Of a DNA stretch of 64,000 nt, positions 33,845-45,235 are shown piece after piece (position 1 is the first letter of the stretch; every line of letters begins with the position of its first letter). The position numbers and the translations under genes are program-made. The notes under the pieces were generated by a model. That model made no database searches. It was not told the origin of the DNA and saw only the letters and a list, made by a program, of their open reading frames with translations. Source of the DNA: Dipteronia dyeriana (Eukaryota > Streptophyta > Magnoliopsida > Sapindales > Sapindaceae); contig CM065296.1 of NCBI GenBank assembly GCA_032871835.1, positions 115,330,146 to 115,394,145 on the forward strand, read 5' to 3'.

Positions 33845-36097
33845 TCACCAATAGTCGTTGCATGAGCATGTTCTATCTTTAAAATGGTGGAAACGGTTCA
33901 AGTCTCTCACAACAATCTCCTTCCGAAGAAGATCTGAAGCTAGCTTCATGAAGTTGTGGCAGTCAACACAAATTCGGATATTCTTCATAATCCTTATTAC
34001 ACTCCCTTCATATCGAAAACTGCCTAGATTCATTACAGCAAACACCAATGCCAACTTCTCACTATGATTATACAATTCCTCCTCTTTATGTTCCTCTTCT
34101 GTGTCACGTAAGGCCAAGCTTGTCTCTGGCACATAACCCATCTCCTTTAACTGCCCAATCAATCCTTCAAGCTTTGAACGTATAGCCTCTCTTTGTGCAT
34201 GACGTTTTCCTCCGGAAGCAAACTCATGCATCTGATTGTCAATCTCAATCCAGCTTAAACCAGGTTCCTTTCTCACTCTCGACCCTTTCATTTCTTTCCT
34301 GATTAGCCCAGCTTTATTGAAACTGCCACTTGAGCAGTATATGTTTGACATTTGCACATAACTTAATGAATCTTCAGGCTCCAACTCCATCAGTTTACCT
34401 GCTGCTAACTCAGCTAACTGGGTCTCACCGTGCTTTCTACAGGACCCAAGCAGCGCACTCCAAACCACTGAATCAGGCTCCATCGGCATTTCACTTATAA
34501 GCTTCTCAGCTTCAACTACACGCCCACCTCGTCCAAGAATGTCAACCATACAGGCATAATGATCTACTTGACGAACAACGTTGTGATACTCAGACATGGA
34601 GTGAAAAATTTTACTTCCTTCTTCCACCAGTCCAGCGTGGCTGCAAGCTGAGAGTAAAGCAACAAAGGTAGCAGAATCCGGTTGGACATTCATTTTTGAA
34701 AAGAGTTGTAAGGCTTCTTTAGCTTGCCCATGCAATGCATATGCTCTGAGAATGGAATTCCATGAAACCAAATCACGAGACACCATTCCATCAAAAACCT
34801 GCCTGGACAGAGCAATTAACCCACACCTTGAATAAGCATGGATAAGTGCGTTCGAAATCACCGTGTCTTCCTCAAATCCATCTCTAATTACTTGTGAATG
34901 AACTGCCAATGCTTGCCGCCCTGTCATAAGGCCTGCACAGGCTTTTAATACGATTGAGTAAGTACACCAGTCCAGAGCTAAGTTCTCTCGGCGCAACTGA
35001 CGAAAGAGGAACAAGGCTTCTTCCGGTTCACGTTCAGCAAATGCTGTTATAATCCCAGTCCATGAAACAATATCCTTACAACAGCTCGTCTCCAAGAAGA
35101 GCCTGTAACAATCAGCAGTATCCCCTCCAAGATCAGAATAAGCTTTCACTAGAGCAGTTGCTACTTCGATTTCCAAAATAAACCCACTTTTGATACTCAA
35201 ACAATGCAACTGAAAACAAAACATGAGACCCAGATACACATCCAGGTCACACCTTCCAGACAAGGAACTGAGCACACTGAGAAGTGTAGCGCGATTAAAT
35301 CCAATACCGGCACGTCTCATCTCTGCAAAAAGCTTGATCGCTTGCATCCCAAGTTTACAAAACTGAAACCCCGAAATCATTGAATTCCAAGTTACCGAAT
35401 TTCTGAACTTCATTGTCTCAAATACCTTCCAAGCCTCGTTCACACTGCCACCGCATTTATAGCTCTTACTGTACATACTAATAAGCGCATTTGCAATGTA
35501 AACATACACATCCAAACACATTTTCAATGCAAGTGCGTGCAACTGCTTGCCACCCACGTAACCACACGAAGAACTCAGGACGCTCGCGAAGGCGAATTCG
35601 TTGGGACGACAGTCCGTCAACATGTCCGAAAAGAGACGGAAACTCTCCTGAGAAGACCCGCGCTGTGCATACCCGGAAATGAGAGCAGTCCAAGATACAA
35701 TGTTTCGCTTAGGCATTTCGTCGAACAAATTGCGCGCGTAGTTCAAGTACCCGAATTTTGCATACATGTTGACGAGATGGTTGGTCACGAACAGGTCCGG
35801 TGGGTCATCGCCGAAATGGGTATTCATGTGTTGGTGCAAATTCAAGCCTTCTTTGAGCTTCCCGTGAAGAGCACACGCGTGAAAAAGCGTCGCATAGGTC
35901 TGTTGAAAGTGAAGAAATGATGATGGTGTATTATAAAACAGCGAGAGAGCCTCCGTGAGGTGGCCACGTGAGGAGAGCATGCGCACCCTCTCGAGTATCC
36001 GGTCGGGTTCAGTGAATGCGCCGGAGATTGGGTGGACATTGCCGTGATTGAAGCTCCGGATGGAGATGTAACATGCGCGTGTAGCGGGGCGTGACAT
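33845..36097 (-). CDS. PPR protein of the PLS-DYW class (At1g71420 type), RNA-editing factor
   Basis: Intronless, 750 residues from the ATG at 36097 (a GTG codon precedes it). It strongly resembles Arabidopsis At1g71420 (PCMP-H70 group). PLS-type repeats run from about residue 60 to 560, seen as LVNMYAKFGYLNYARNLFDE, NIVSWTALISGYAQ, SVTWNSMISGF and DLVSWNSILRAYALHG. E/E+ domains follow (SVVWSALLGSCRKHG, EPEDSLSYVQMSNIY). The DYW deaminase domain shows the zinc-site motif HSE at ~678-680, CVDCH at ~710-714, C-S-C near 744 and terminal DYW. DYW proteins bind organellar RNA and convert chosen C to U; this target is unknown. The N-terminus is basic and Ser-rich as expected for organelle import. 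No lesion. Confidence 0.95.
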   Translation of the reverse strand: MSRPATRACYISIRSFNHGNVHPISGAFTEPDRILERVRMLSSRGHLTEALSLFYNTPSSFLHFQQTYATLFHACALHGKLKEGLNLHQHMNTHFGDDPPDLFVTNHLVNMYAKFGYLNYARNLFDEMPKRNIVSWTALISGYAQRGSSQESFRLFSDMLTDCRPNEFAFASVLSSSCGYVGGKQLHALALKMCLDVYVYIANALISMYSKSYKCGGSVNEAWKVFETMKFRNSVTWNSMISGFQFCKLGMQAIKLFAEMRRAGIGFNRATLLSVLSSLSGRCDLDVYLGLMFCFQLHCLSIKSGFILEIEVATALVKAYSDLGGDTADCYRLFLETSCCKDIVSWTGIITAFAEREPEEALFLFRQLRRENLALDWCTYSIVLKACAGLMTGRQALAVHSQVIRDGFEEDTVISNALIHAYSRCGLIALSRQVFDGMVSRDLVSWNSILRAYALHGQAKEALQLFSKMNVQPDSATFVALLSACSHAGLVEEGSKIFHSMSEYHNVVRQVDHYACMVDILGRGGRVVEAEKLISEMPMEPDSVVWSALLGSCRKHGETQLAELAAGKLMELEPEDSLSYVQMSNIYCSSGSFNKAGLIRKEMKGSRVRKEPGLSWIEIDNQMHEFASGGKRHAQREAIRSKLEGLIGQLKEMGYVPETSLALRDTEEEHKEEELYNHSEKLALVFAVMNLGSFRYEGSVIRIMKNIRICVDCHNFMKLASDLLRKEIVVRDLNRFHHFKDRTCSCNDYW

Positions 36098-36701
36098 CAC
36101 AAAACAAAACCTAGTGATGTTATGTTTTTTGTCAACTCATTTTCAGTCAGTCCTTAGAGAAAAAAATAATAATAATAATAAATTTAAAGAGCTTTTTTGT
36201 TTTACACCGACAATAATGAGCTCTTGTTGTCGATTTTAAAGGGACAGTTTCTGGTAAGAGACTCTATGTCAAACCGATGATTTGCTTATTGTGCTTCGAT
36301 TTTGCATGATTTTGAAACTTCAATTTGATTTTTGTTTTTTTTTTGTTTTTTTTTTTTGTTCGGAGAGAAAAGAGCAGATTTGTTTTGTCGGAATATGCTT
36401 AGATTACTTATTACTCAAGTCATCCGAAAAACCCTTTAAAAAAAATCCTCTTTAAAACCAAATCGTTTTTCGTCCAAATCTTGCTGAGAAGAAAATCTTT
36501 GAGAGTCGTACGGGTGCAGAAATATAGTTAACAAAAAAAATCAAGCATTTATTTTAAGAATTGTTCAAGAGTTTACTGTGTACATTTTACCGTTTGTACG
36601 GAAAATAGGCAATAAAAGAGATTAGTTTTGTATTGTTGTATAACTTGCTTTTTTGTTTTCTAAATTCTATTGAGAATCTGTGAGTTGTTGAATAATTTAT
36701 T
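36098..36701. other. Upstream region of the PPR-DYW gene
   Basis: AT-rich, with T-rich runs (36328-36360) and an (ATA)n microsatellite (36164-36181). Presumed promoter of the minus-strand gene; no clear TATA box chosen. Confidence 0.45.
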
Positions 36702-37180
36702 CTTTATTTATACTCAGAGCCGGTTTTGACTTTTCGAATGTGTCTAGGTAAAATCTAAAAAATTGTTCCTTATGAGGGGTTGAACATATACGGTACACAA
36801 CATATGATTTTAAAAAAATCGAAATTGAATCGAGGAAGAAGAAAAAAAAAACTTTAAATCGATTCGTAAAGAAAAAAAAACTTTAATTATCTAGATATGG
36901 GATCTTGATCTAGATAATTGAACCATTTATTATTATTATTATTACTTTTAATGTTTGAGCTTTTAAAAATTATATTTAAAACCTTTTTTATCTTGACCAA
37001 AATTACAATTCAATACTGAACATAAAAAATATACCCCTTTTTGGGCTCATTTTGGGCCCTTTATTTATACTCAGAGCCGGTCTCTCTGGATAAAATCTAA
37101 AAAATGATCCATTGTGAGAGGCTGAACATATACAGTACACAACATATGATTAAAAAAAATCGAAATTGAATCAAGAAAGA
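36702..37180. repeat. Direct repeat of a hAT-like terminus (CAGAGCCGG)
   Basis: CTTTATTTATACTCAGAGCCGG occurs at 36702 and again at 37058. Each is followed by a similar ~110 bp (AAAATCTAAAAAATG, GAACATATAC, GTACACAACATATGATT, AAATCGAAATTGAATC). CAGAGCCGG resembles the CAGGGCCGG ends of plant hAT-related elements that encode zinc-finger/hAT transposases, whose remains follow. Confidence 0.6.
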
Positions 37181-37249
37181 AAAAAAATATTTTAATCAGA
37201 TTTTTATTTTGCAGGAAAAGCAAATTGGATAATTAAATATTAGAAAAGA

Positions 37250-37903
37250 TTGGATTTGCACTAAGCGCTTTGAGGGCCTGGACTTCGGATTGATAATCGT
37301 GATATAAAGTAAAAAAGAAAAAGAATAGAACAATTGATTGAGTCTCAAAAAGAAACTTTATATAAATTCTTTGTTAAAAATATAGGTTCAAGTTATTCAC
37401 TCAAAAAATCTGTTGAAGATTTAGTCAATGGATCACAGCAAACAATTGAATCAAGTCATCTAGAAGAATTAAATGAAGCTGAGATTGATGAAATTCAATC
37501 TAATGAAATAGAACAACCAACTCCTTTAAATATATATGATCCAAAAAATTGGGATAACATCGATAACAAAACAAATGATCTATTAGTGCAAAAAAGTCAT
37601 AATAGATAAACAAATCTCGACTTTTCTTTGGATGATAACTCTAGATATTTTTAATACACTTATTTTACTCGAAAGTTACCAAATGGAGAGACTAAAGATA
37701 AGAAATGGCTAGTGTTTTCAAATTGTGTAAACAAAGTATATTATTTTTGTTACAAATTGTTTAAGTATGAACACATGAAGAGTCTTTTAGTGAATGAAGG
37801 ATTTAATGATCGGAGGCATCAAAGTGAGAGACTTAAACAACATGAGATTAGTATTGAACACATAAAATATACAAAGTGTCTAATACAACCTAGAGGGGAG
37901 TAA
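37250..37903 (+). pseudogene. N-terminal fragment of a hAT-type (TTF/ZMYM zinc-finger) transposase
   Basis: The frame from 37334 encodes ESQKETLYKFFVKN, a typical leader of plant TTF-type zinc-finger/hAT proteins. After stops, 37640-37903 encodes the zinc-finger part (TRKLPNGETKD, NCVNKVYYFCYKLF, NEGFNDRRHQSERLKQHE). Two zinc-finger Cys positions read Tyr. The rest of the transposase (catalytic and dimerisation parts) is absent after ~37900. Confidence 0.65.
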
Positions 37904-39082
37904 ATGAGTTGTTAATAGATTAATTACCAACTTTTTCGATTAATCAATGTTAATAAAAATCTAGCAACCACAACCCACATACAATCAACGTAATAGAAAT
38001 GTGGAAAACAATAAAAACACGGTGAATTGATTTACATGAGAATCCCTCAAATTAGACAAAACTCACTGCATAGCCACCTAGTTCACAAATTTACTGTATG
38101 TAATGATATTTACAATCTGGGTTGACCTCTGGTCACACCATTCTCGAAACATAACACACCACTACTACCCGCAGACCTTTTATAGTGGTTCTAGACCAAT
38201 TGCTTGTGCACTAACACTCTTATGTTTCGTTTGGTGCGTGAGATTGGATTAGACTATTCCATGAGATTTGATTGAATTGAGATGAGACTGGAATTAGATA
38301 GGATTAGACTGGACTGGATTGTCTAAATTAATAATATATTGTGTTTGGGGGAATATGAAACTTGACTGAATTAATATTATGTTTGTTTGGTAAAACATCA
38401 AATTTGACTAAATATAATAATATTTTTAATTTGATAATATTTTTAATTTGAACAATAAAATATTGAAATATATATTTAAAGAGTAAATGTTTTAATTTAT
38501 ATATTATTAAAATAACAATATCCAAAAGTATTTTTAATATATATATATATATATATTTTTTTTTTTTTAACTATAATAATTTTAAAGGTATCAACAAAAT
38601 ATTAGAAGGTAAAAATGTTTTGCCTAGAATGGCTATATGGTCACCAAATAACTATAGAAACTAAGAGAAAATATGGAATAACTAAAGATGAAGTAAATGG
38701 AAAATTAAATAAATGGAGTATATATAGCCAACAATTTTTCTACTTCTATTGTCTTCCATTACCAATGATATCCGTTAGGCATACGCATTTTTTAAAAATC
38801 ATTTTATTAAAAACTTCCTCAAGAGACTAACAATAACAAGAGTATAAGAACATATATTAGGTATTGACATAATCTATCCAACCTATAAGCATCAAAACAT
38901 TACTATATATTAAAAAAGAAAAAAAAAGTTCAATACAACATACAGCAAATATAATATTGCATCATCATCATCAAAGTTAAAATATATATCCTTTGTTACC
39001 AGCCAGCTATACAGTAATCCATATTCAAAAAAAGAGTTGATGAGATTAACTAAGAAACTAGTACCATTAATTAGTCATGATT

Positions 39083-39084
<2 letters not shown>
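37904..39084. other. AT-rich degenerate repeat DNA
   Basis: No gene. 37960-38220 resembles old LTR sequence in base pattern only. 38222-38400 (GTTTCGTTTGGTGCGTGAG and repeated GATTGGATTAGA-like units) resembles a DNA-transposon end. Confidence 0.35.

Positions 39085-39151
<67 letters not shown>
39085..39151. repeat. (CT)n followed by (AT)n compound microsatellite
   Basis: About 24 CT units (39085-39132) running into about 10 AT units (to 39151). Confidence 0.95.
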
Positions 39152-39270
39152 AGTAATACTACACCTACTAAATACTTGCCATTTGACATGGTAAACTAAT
39201 AATAATAAAAAAAATAAGTAGGCTTCAATTTGTGCTTCAAATTAATCCAAAAAGTAACTACCATTACACA

Positions 39271-39850
39271 TCAGTCATCAAATTCACCTACAAGAATTTC
39301 TATGATAAATTGTAACTTATCTTCATCGTTATCTGTAGTCTTAAAAATCCCTACAATTTTAGGTTTCTGTACAAATATTTTCATTACTCGTACCTGATCC
39401 ACACGACGAATGCCAATTTTCTGTAGCTCTTGTGCTACCCGTTCATATTCATTAGCTTTTTTGTAGTTAATATTTGGTTAACTCCTTAAAAGTCTCAATT
39501 GTCTTTTCTATTGCCTATTTCATCATATCAGAAAATCTATTCATATTTGAAGCTATTGGATCTGCTGATTTTGATCTCAATCTATTTCTATTTGAAGGTT
39601 GAGATGCAACTTGATTTCCATTGAGGTCCGATTGACTTTGGTTCATTGACATTGGTGAAAAGCTTTCTGGTATCTCAAACTCAATGCCAAAGTTGTCTCC
39701 CTCATCAAATCTATAGCATGTTGATTAGGAGTCTATGCTACTTTTCCAGTAGCACGATCCTTACCAAAAATATCGGCTAACCTCTTATAAAGTGGAAACT
39801 AGTTGCCTTTAAATCCTTTTGTCTATATATGGTACTGTAAGGAAAAAAAA
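39271..39850 (-). pseudogene. Myb/SANT-like protein, C-terminal exon remnant
   Basis: On the minus strand, after an acceptor-like CCTTACAG near 39838, the sequence encodes a Myb/SANT-like plant protein (L10-interacting MYB type, often linked to PIF/Harbinger transposons): RLADIFGKDRATGKVA, TPNQHAIDLM, a Ser/Asn-rich linker, then QKIGIRRVDQVRVMKIFVQK and the end IIEILVGEFDD before the stop at 39271-39273. Stops and at least two frame changes occur. No N-terminal Myb domain is seen here. Confidence 0.45.
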
Positions 39851-40077
39851 AGGTCTTACTTTGAATATATTATATTAAAAAATGATGAAAGCAATTTAAA
39901 TTCATAAAAATCATCACAAAGAAACTTATTTAATAATTATGGCAGCTAAGTACATGAACATTGACATTATTGTTTATATATTCTTCTAAGAGAGAATAAG
40001 GGAGACATAATTAGGTGATTAAGTATGAATTAAACACTTCAACTTAGTTAAAATTTGAAAGTAAGTAAGCTAATAAT
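39851..40077. other. Non-coding DNA left of a hAT insertion
   Basis: Its last bases CTAATAAT (40070-40077) are the left target duplication of the hAT element. Confidence 0.5.
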
Positions 40078-40675
40078 TAGGGATGATAATTTGACCCGCA
40101 CCAGCGGGCACCCGCCCGAACCTGACCCTGTAGGGTCGGGTGTGGATGGTGAATTTACGACCCGCAGACCCATAAACCTGTTTAATGAAAAATCCAGTGG
40201 GTTCGCGGGCGGGTGCGGGTTGGAAAAACAAACCCGTATAAATAAAATACTTGTATATAAATATACATAGACATTTGAATTATTTTTAGTCGTTTTATTT
40301 TTAGTCGTTTTATTTTTATAGCTATTATTGTTTTGTAATGTATCAAGTAGAGAATTAGAAATGAAAATTTAATGCAATTAAGTATTCAATAGGTGATTAC
40401 ATGTGAAAATTTACAAATGATAAATCGTGAATTCGCAGGTTCGTGGGTTGCGGGTTTGTGGGTATCCCGTGGGTGAAACATCCACCCATGAACCAACATT
40501 GTTTCGCGGGTTCGCGGGTGAGGGTATGGGTGCAGCCATAACCCGCGGGTTCAAACCCGTACGTGAACCCGATTACCTACGCAGGTTCGAGGGCAGACGT
40601 GGGTGAAAAAAAAAATTGCAGGTGAGGGTTTGGATTTTATAAAACCCACCCGAACCCGACTCGTTGTCATCCCTA
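40078..40675. mobile_element. hAT-type non-autonomous element (598 bp)
   Basis: Ends TAGGGATGATAA and (complement of the right end) TAGGGATGACAA, bounded by a perfect 8-bp duplication CTAATAAT (40070-40077 and 40676-40683). Subterminal repeats of CGGGTGCGGGT/ACCCGC type fill both ends. No coding capacity. Confidence 0.9.
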
Positions 40676-40790
40676 CTAATAATCTCATTTGAGGGATTGA
40701 CCATTAACACCTAATAAATCTAATTTCAATTAAGACATATATTAGCTTAATATAATCTTATACATCCATTCTAAACCTAAGGGGGGTGTA

Positions 40791-41897
40791 TTCAACCCAT
40801 ATTTCATTGAAGTTTGATGGATTTGTTTTAAGTGATGGATTTCGGTGGAATTAACAAATCCCATGGATTTCATTAGATTTTGTAAGAATTGTGTAAAGAG
40901 TTCATTGGATTTTGTTGGAATTCGTTATGTAGAATTGGATGGATTTGGATGGATTTGTCTTAAAATAAAAATAAAAAATTAAAGTTGTAAATGGATTGAT
41001 TTGTCTTGAATGGATTTGGATTTCCCATTTGGCCCAAGTACAAAAATACCCCAAATTTTCAAATTCAATCCCTAACTTCTTCTTCTTCTTCTTCGACAAC
41101 CACATATATCTGAAGCTTACAAGTAGCGAAGGCACTCAATTGAAGAGTTTTTGTTTTATCAGATGAGCCACAAAACACATGCAGCCACAAACCACATGCA
41201 TCCACCATCAATTCATGCTCTGTCGTCGCCCTCTTCGTCCTCCACTTGTGCAGTGGCTGTGGATTCGCTTCCGCCATGCCAAACTCCTTCCTCCGCAACT
41301 GTCGACTCACTTGGAAATCAGCACTATTGTTGTTATTGTCCACGATTGTGTCAATTTGATGATGATTGAGATTCGTTGTCGAATTGAATGGTGTTCTTGA
41401 GCAGAGAAAAGTAAAAGATAAAGCGGGTCAGAAATTGTTGTTCGTCGTCGATGGTGAGTTTTCGTCTTCCAGAACCACTATTATTGTTGTTCGTCGTCGA
41501 TGGTGAGAAATTGTTTTTAGAAGAATGAGTGGGTGGTGTTCTTGAACAGATGGTGGGTGGTGTCCTTGAGCAGAGAGGAAATTCATAGCAAAGCCATCAA
41601 AATCTTTGCATAAATAGCAAGATTTGTGAATTACTTCTCTATGTATATTTTTCCTTTCCAAATCCATCCAATTCCATCCAAATCTAACCAAATCCATCAT
41701 TTAAATAAATTCATCCAAATCCATGAGATGTTGAATACACCCAGATTTCGTTGGATTGGTTTGAAATCCTTCAAAATATGAGTTGAATACCCCAGACTTT
41801 ATTAGATTTCAAACAAATCCAATGAAATCTGAATTGAATACACCAGGATTTCTAAAATCCAATCAAATCCAACCAACTCTGAGTTGAATACACCCTC
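40791..41897. mobile_element. PIF/Harbinger-like non-autonomous element (1107 bp)
   Basis: Ends GGGGGGTGTATTCAAC and (complement of the right end) GAGGGTGTATTCAAC, bounded by the 3-bp target duplication TAA (40788-40790 and 41898-41900) usual for PIF/Harbinger. Subterminal copies of GTTGAATACACC and AAATCCAA-type words lie near both ends. The centre (41065-41650) is richer in GC and has short open frames on both strands, possibly captured DNA. Confidence 0.75.
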
Positions 41898-41900
41898 TAA

Positions 41901-42480
41901 TTCTTTTCATAAAAGAATTTACTTAAAGGATAAATTAATTTTATTTAGTAAATTAATATTACTCTTTACATCCATTCTAAACCTAATTCATTTCTTTTAA
42001 AATCATTCATAAAATTTTATTTGAACAGAATTTTATTTGAACAATAAAATAAAATTTAAGAAAAAAATAAATATTATAAAACAGATAGTCGATTTTATCT
42101 TTTGTCGCCATGCTTGACTTCATTGCAATCTTGTACTCCAACTAGGCCTGTATTTTTATTTTATTTTTTAGATAACAAAGCAGATGATGAACAAATGAAC
42201 ACCGTCTGTCATCAGTGCTAATTTAATTAATAGGTATTCCTCTCTTGACACACTGCATTATCAGTAATATGCCATTCATTTATTGAATCCACAACTATAC
42301 AAGTTCATTGATTATTGAATCCAGACAATTTTCCTTGCAAAACCATCATAATGAATGTTTCCAAAAATTGAGGCAACTCAATTCATGATTTGAGACGATG
42401 AAAGATAACGTGACATGGTGATCACCATAAAAAATTAGTTGTCAATTTATAATTTCTTGAGATTAATAAGCATGCCAATA
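41901..42480. other. AT-rich non-coding stretch
   Basis: No reading frame or repeat I can support. Confidence 0.4.

Positions 42481-42482
<2 letters not shown>

Positions 42483-42534
<52 letters not shown>
42483..42534. repeat. (TA)n microsatellite
   Basis: About 26 TA units in a row. Confidence 0.95.
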
Positions 42535-42535
<1 letters not shown>

Positions 42536-43394
42536 CCGTTCTTATATTAAAGGCAACAAAAGCCAACAAAGAAACAAACAAACAGAACAAAAGCTACAAG
42601 AAGACAACACATCTGAGAAACCAACCTAACACAATCAGAGCAGAGGCAAAAACAACCTAGAAAAAACAAAAAAGCCCAACATCATCATTAATATATAAGT
42701 AAAAGTGAAGAAAAATACAAAAATACATGCCCACTAAGTACACATTAATAAGAGCAGAAGAAAAAAAATCCAAAAAAAAAATACAAAACGGAGACCTGAG
42801 TATATCAAACATTCATAAACTGAGATCTGAGTAAACAGATTCCGTTGATTTTGTAGTCAACCATTCATTGACTACAAATTTTGAATTCAATAGGAAAACA
42901 AAAAAAAAATGTTTTAGAGATAGACTTTTATTTTCAATTTTTTATTAAGAATTCCCATTTAAAAGAAAAAATTATTATACACAAGAAAAATTTACTTTCA
43001 TACCTTCAATTGAGAGTCTGAAATGGAGATTTACCCATACTTGAGAGGTGCCATTGATTCTTTGTTGTGATTAATTTGCAGAGATTTTTATGAAAATGAA
43101 AGTGAATAGAAATAATACATATGAAAGAGACGATGGGAATGAAAGTGATGAGAGATGATATAGATGAAAGAGACTGTGGGTGTGTGTTGGTGGGATTGTT
43201 GAGATGAATTAAATGGTTGAGGACCACATGTTAAATAGTCCTGTGATAAATAGAGATGGAGTTGGAGGCGGGTTTATTTAATCCCACTAACTTGGGGCTA
43301 TTTTTCTTTTGGGACTAATAATCTCGTGTTCCAAAGCATTACCAAACAAGGGATAATGACTAAAATAGTCCAATTCCTAGCCAATCCTAGGTGC
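42535..43394. other. Non-coding stretch ending in a possible transposon terminus
   Basis: A-rich DNA with no gene. The right end (CGTGTTCCAAAGCATTACCAAACAAGGG, 43325-43352) looks like a Harbinger-type end whose partner could be the GTTTGGTGCGTGAG at ~38230. Confidence 0.3.
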
Positions 43395-45115
43395 TAAACA
43401 TGGTTTTAATCACAAGACCTGACTCAATGAAGAGATAAAAAGGTCTAAGTGAATATATGAATACTCAAAATGCAATAAAGTGCAAGACTAAACACTAAAT
43501 GCTTAATTAGATGTTAAGATGCAATCTAACAACCGAATTATCAAACAAGTCTGCATGCACTTAGATAAGGTCTTAACACACCTATACTGGTTCTACAAAA
43601 AACGAAACTACTCTAAACCACAACAGCTAACTAAGGGGGCGTGCGAGTGTTTCACCCGTCGCTAGTGCACGAGTCACTCAGCTCTTATAGGGAGTATAAG
43701 TACGGGTTATCGTTCCTATAAAAAAGATAAGCAAATACCTAACTAGATAAAAAGCTATAAACTCTTTGGTACTTAAACTAGAAATCTCACTAAGGTTATA
43801 CTAATTGATTATCACTACAGATTTTGAAAAGATGTTGATGATTTAAAACTATCACTGCAACAATTATTGGTTAAAGTCTAGATTAAAGGAATGTTGGGGA
43901 AATGATGCATTCAAATATAAACCATAACATCTAATAATTCATTCATGAAGAACTGTAAGAATTACACTTTTATGATTGGTTTATTTCATGACAAATCACA
44001 TTAAGGGATGTTTTTATAATAGGTAGTTTAGGCTTTTGATGGCAAACTTCCAAACATCTCTATGTCTTCAAGATCAAGAGCGAAAGGTAAATCACTTTAC
44101 TTGACTCTTTGAAGAGATTTAGGTACACAAACTCACTAGCTTGCATTTGATAATTAATCTTGCATTGAATTTCACTAGCTTACATATCTTGTATATAGGT
44201 TAGTGTGTTGAGTTTGACTGGAAATGAGGATTTTTCTCTTCACCGCGATGCAGGTCGCTGACTATGCACCTACCTCCACCTCAGTCCCAACAGCGGTTGG
44301 TTCTAGAAGTTACATGCTTTGGAGACCGCGACATGTGCACATGCCTGTATAGCTGTCCCTGCCACGGTACTTTCTTGAAGGCCTTAATTGTCTTTATTGC
44401 GGTCTGGACACCTTGCCTGGACCGCGATATGCATAACGGTTTTGACAGGATTTTTTTCCTAAGTTCAAAACAATGTTGTTTTGATCTAGGGCTAATATAT
44501 ATATGTTCTCTTCTTTCTTTGCTCTTTTAGAGCTTCAAGAACACCCATTTTTAGTGAGAGATATTAACTCTTAGAGAGAGAAGCTCATAGACTTGTTCTT
44601 TAACTCTCAAAACCCAAAACTCATCATCCTTTATGCATCATTGAGCATCCTTAGGTATGAGTCTTCATCATTAAATTGACTTGTTAAGTTAAACAAAAAC
44701 CCCATCTTTACTATTTGTTCATACTTTCCAAGACTTTGCTTTTATTGCATTTATTAATGATTAAATGCTAGGTCTTCAATTATTGCATCTATTTATAAAT
44801 TCCTTTGCATTATTGGGTTTATATTGTGATAGCTTGCATTTAGGACATATTTACACTCTACCTAAGTCTCTATGCATTGCATTTAGATATTGTTGATTAG
44901 AACTTGCTGATTGCATTTATTGTCCTTTCCATAATTAATGACAACTTAGGTTGATTTGGCTTGTTTGATAATCAGGTTGTTAGATTTGTTTGTTAACATC
45001 TAATTAAGCATTTAATGCCTTGTCTTGCACCCTATTGCATTTAGGATATTCATATACTAATTTAGACTATTTTTTTTCCCTTCTATGAGTTAAGTCTTGT
45101 GACTACAAGATGTAG
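43395..45115. mobile_element. Element with ~150-bp inverted repeat ends, unclassified
   Basis: 43400-43550 and 44965-45110 are inverted copies. Shared blocks in the same order are GATAAT..GGTTGTTAGATT, TTAACATCTAATTAAGCATTTA, GTCTTGCAC..TATTGCATTT, ATATTCATATA and GTCTTGTGA. The 1.4-kb centre has no gene but includes a GC-rich patch with CCGCGA/GCGGTC words (44240-44450). It may be a DNA transposon or two opposed LTR fragments. Confidence 0.55.
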
Positions 45116-45184
45116 TGCACAAACAAGTGAAGTTTTGCAGCAAAGGTGTGGTTGACAAGTGTTGGTCTAGCACTTATCAAAACC

Positions 45185-45235
45185 TCCACATAATCAATGG
45201 TTCACGTGCAACGTATCAATATAAGTTATATCGGT
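45185..45235. repeat. Partial copy of the small MITE family
   Basis: ATAATCAATGGTTCACGTGCAA followed by ATATAAGTTATATCGG, related to 19765-19815 and 50400-50433. Confidence 0.5.

Noticed and set aside
35478..35920. Antisense frames of up to 127 codons opposite the PPR-DYW gene
   Set aside because: Shadow of the coding strand; no recognisable protein.
42439..42660. 73-codon frame
   Set aside because: Mostly IYIYIY from the TA microsatellite.
38222..43370. Single autonomous Harbinger element
   Set aside because: The end motifs are only loosely inverted and no transposase or clear 3-bp duplication is seen; listed only as an idea under the Myb/SANT remnant.
44264..44530. 88-codon Cys-rich frame
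   Set aside because: Looks like a small secreted protein at first sight, but has no signal peptide and falls in the GCGGTC-word block of a repeat element.
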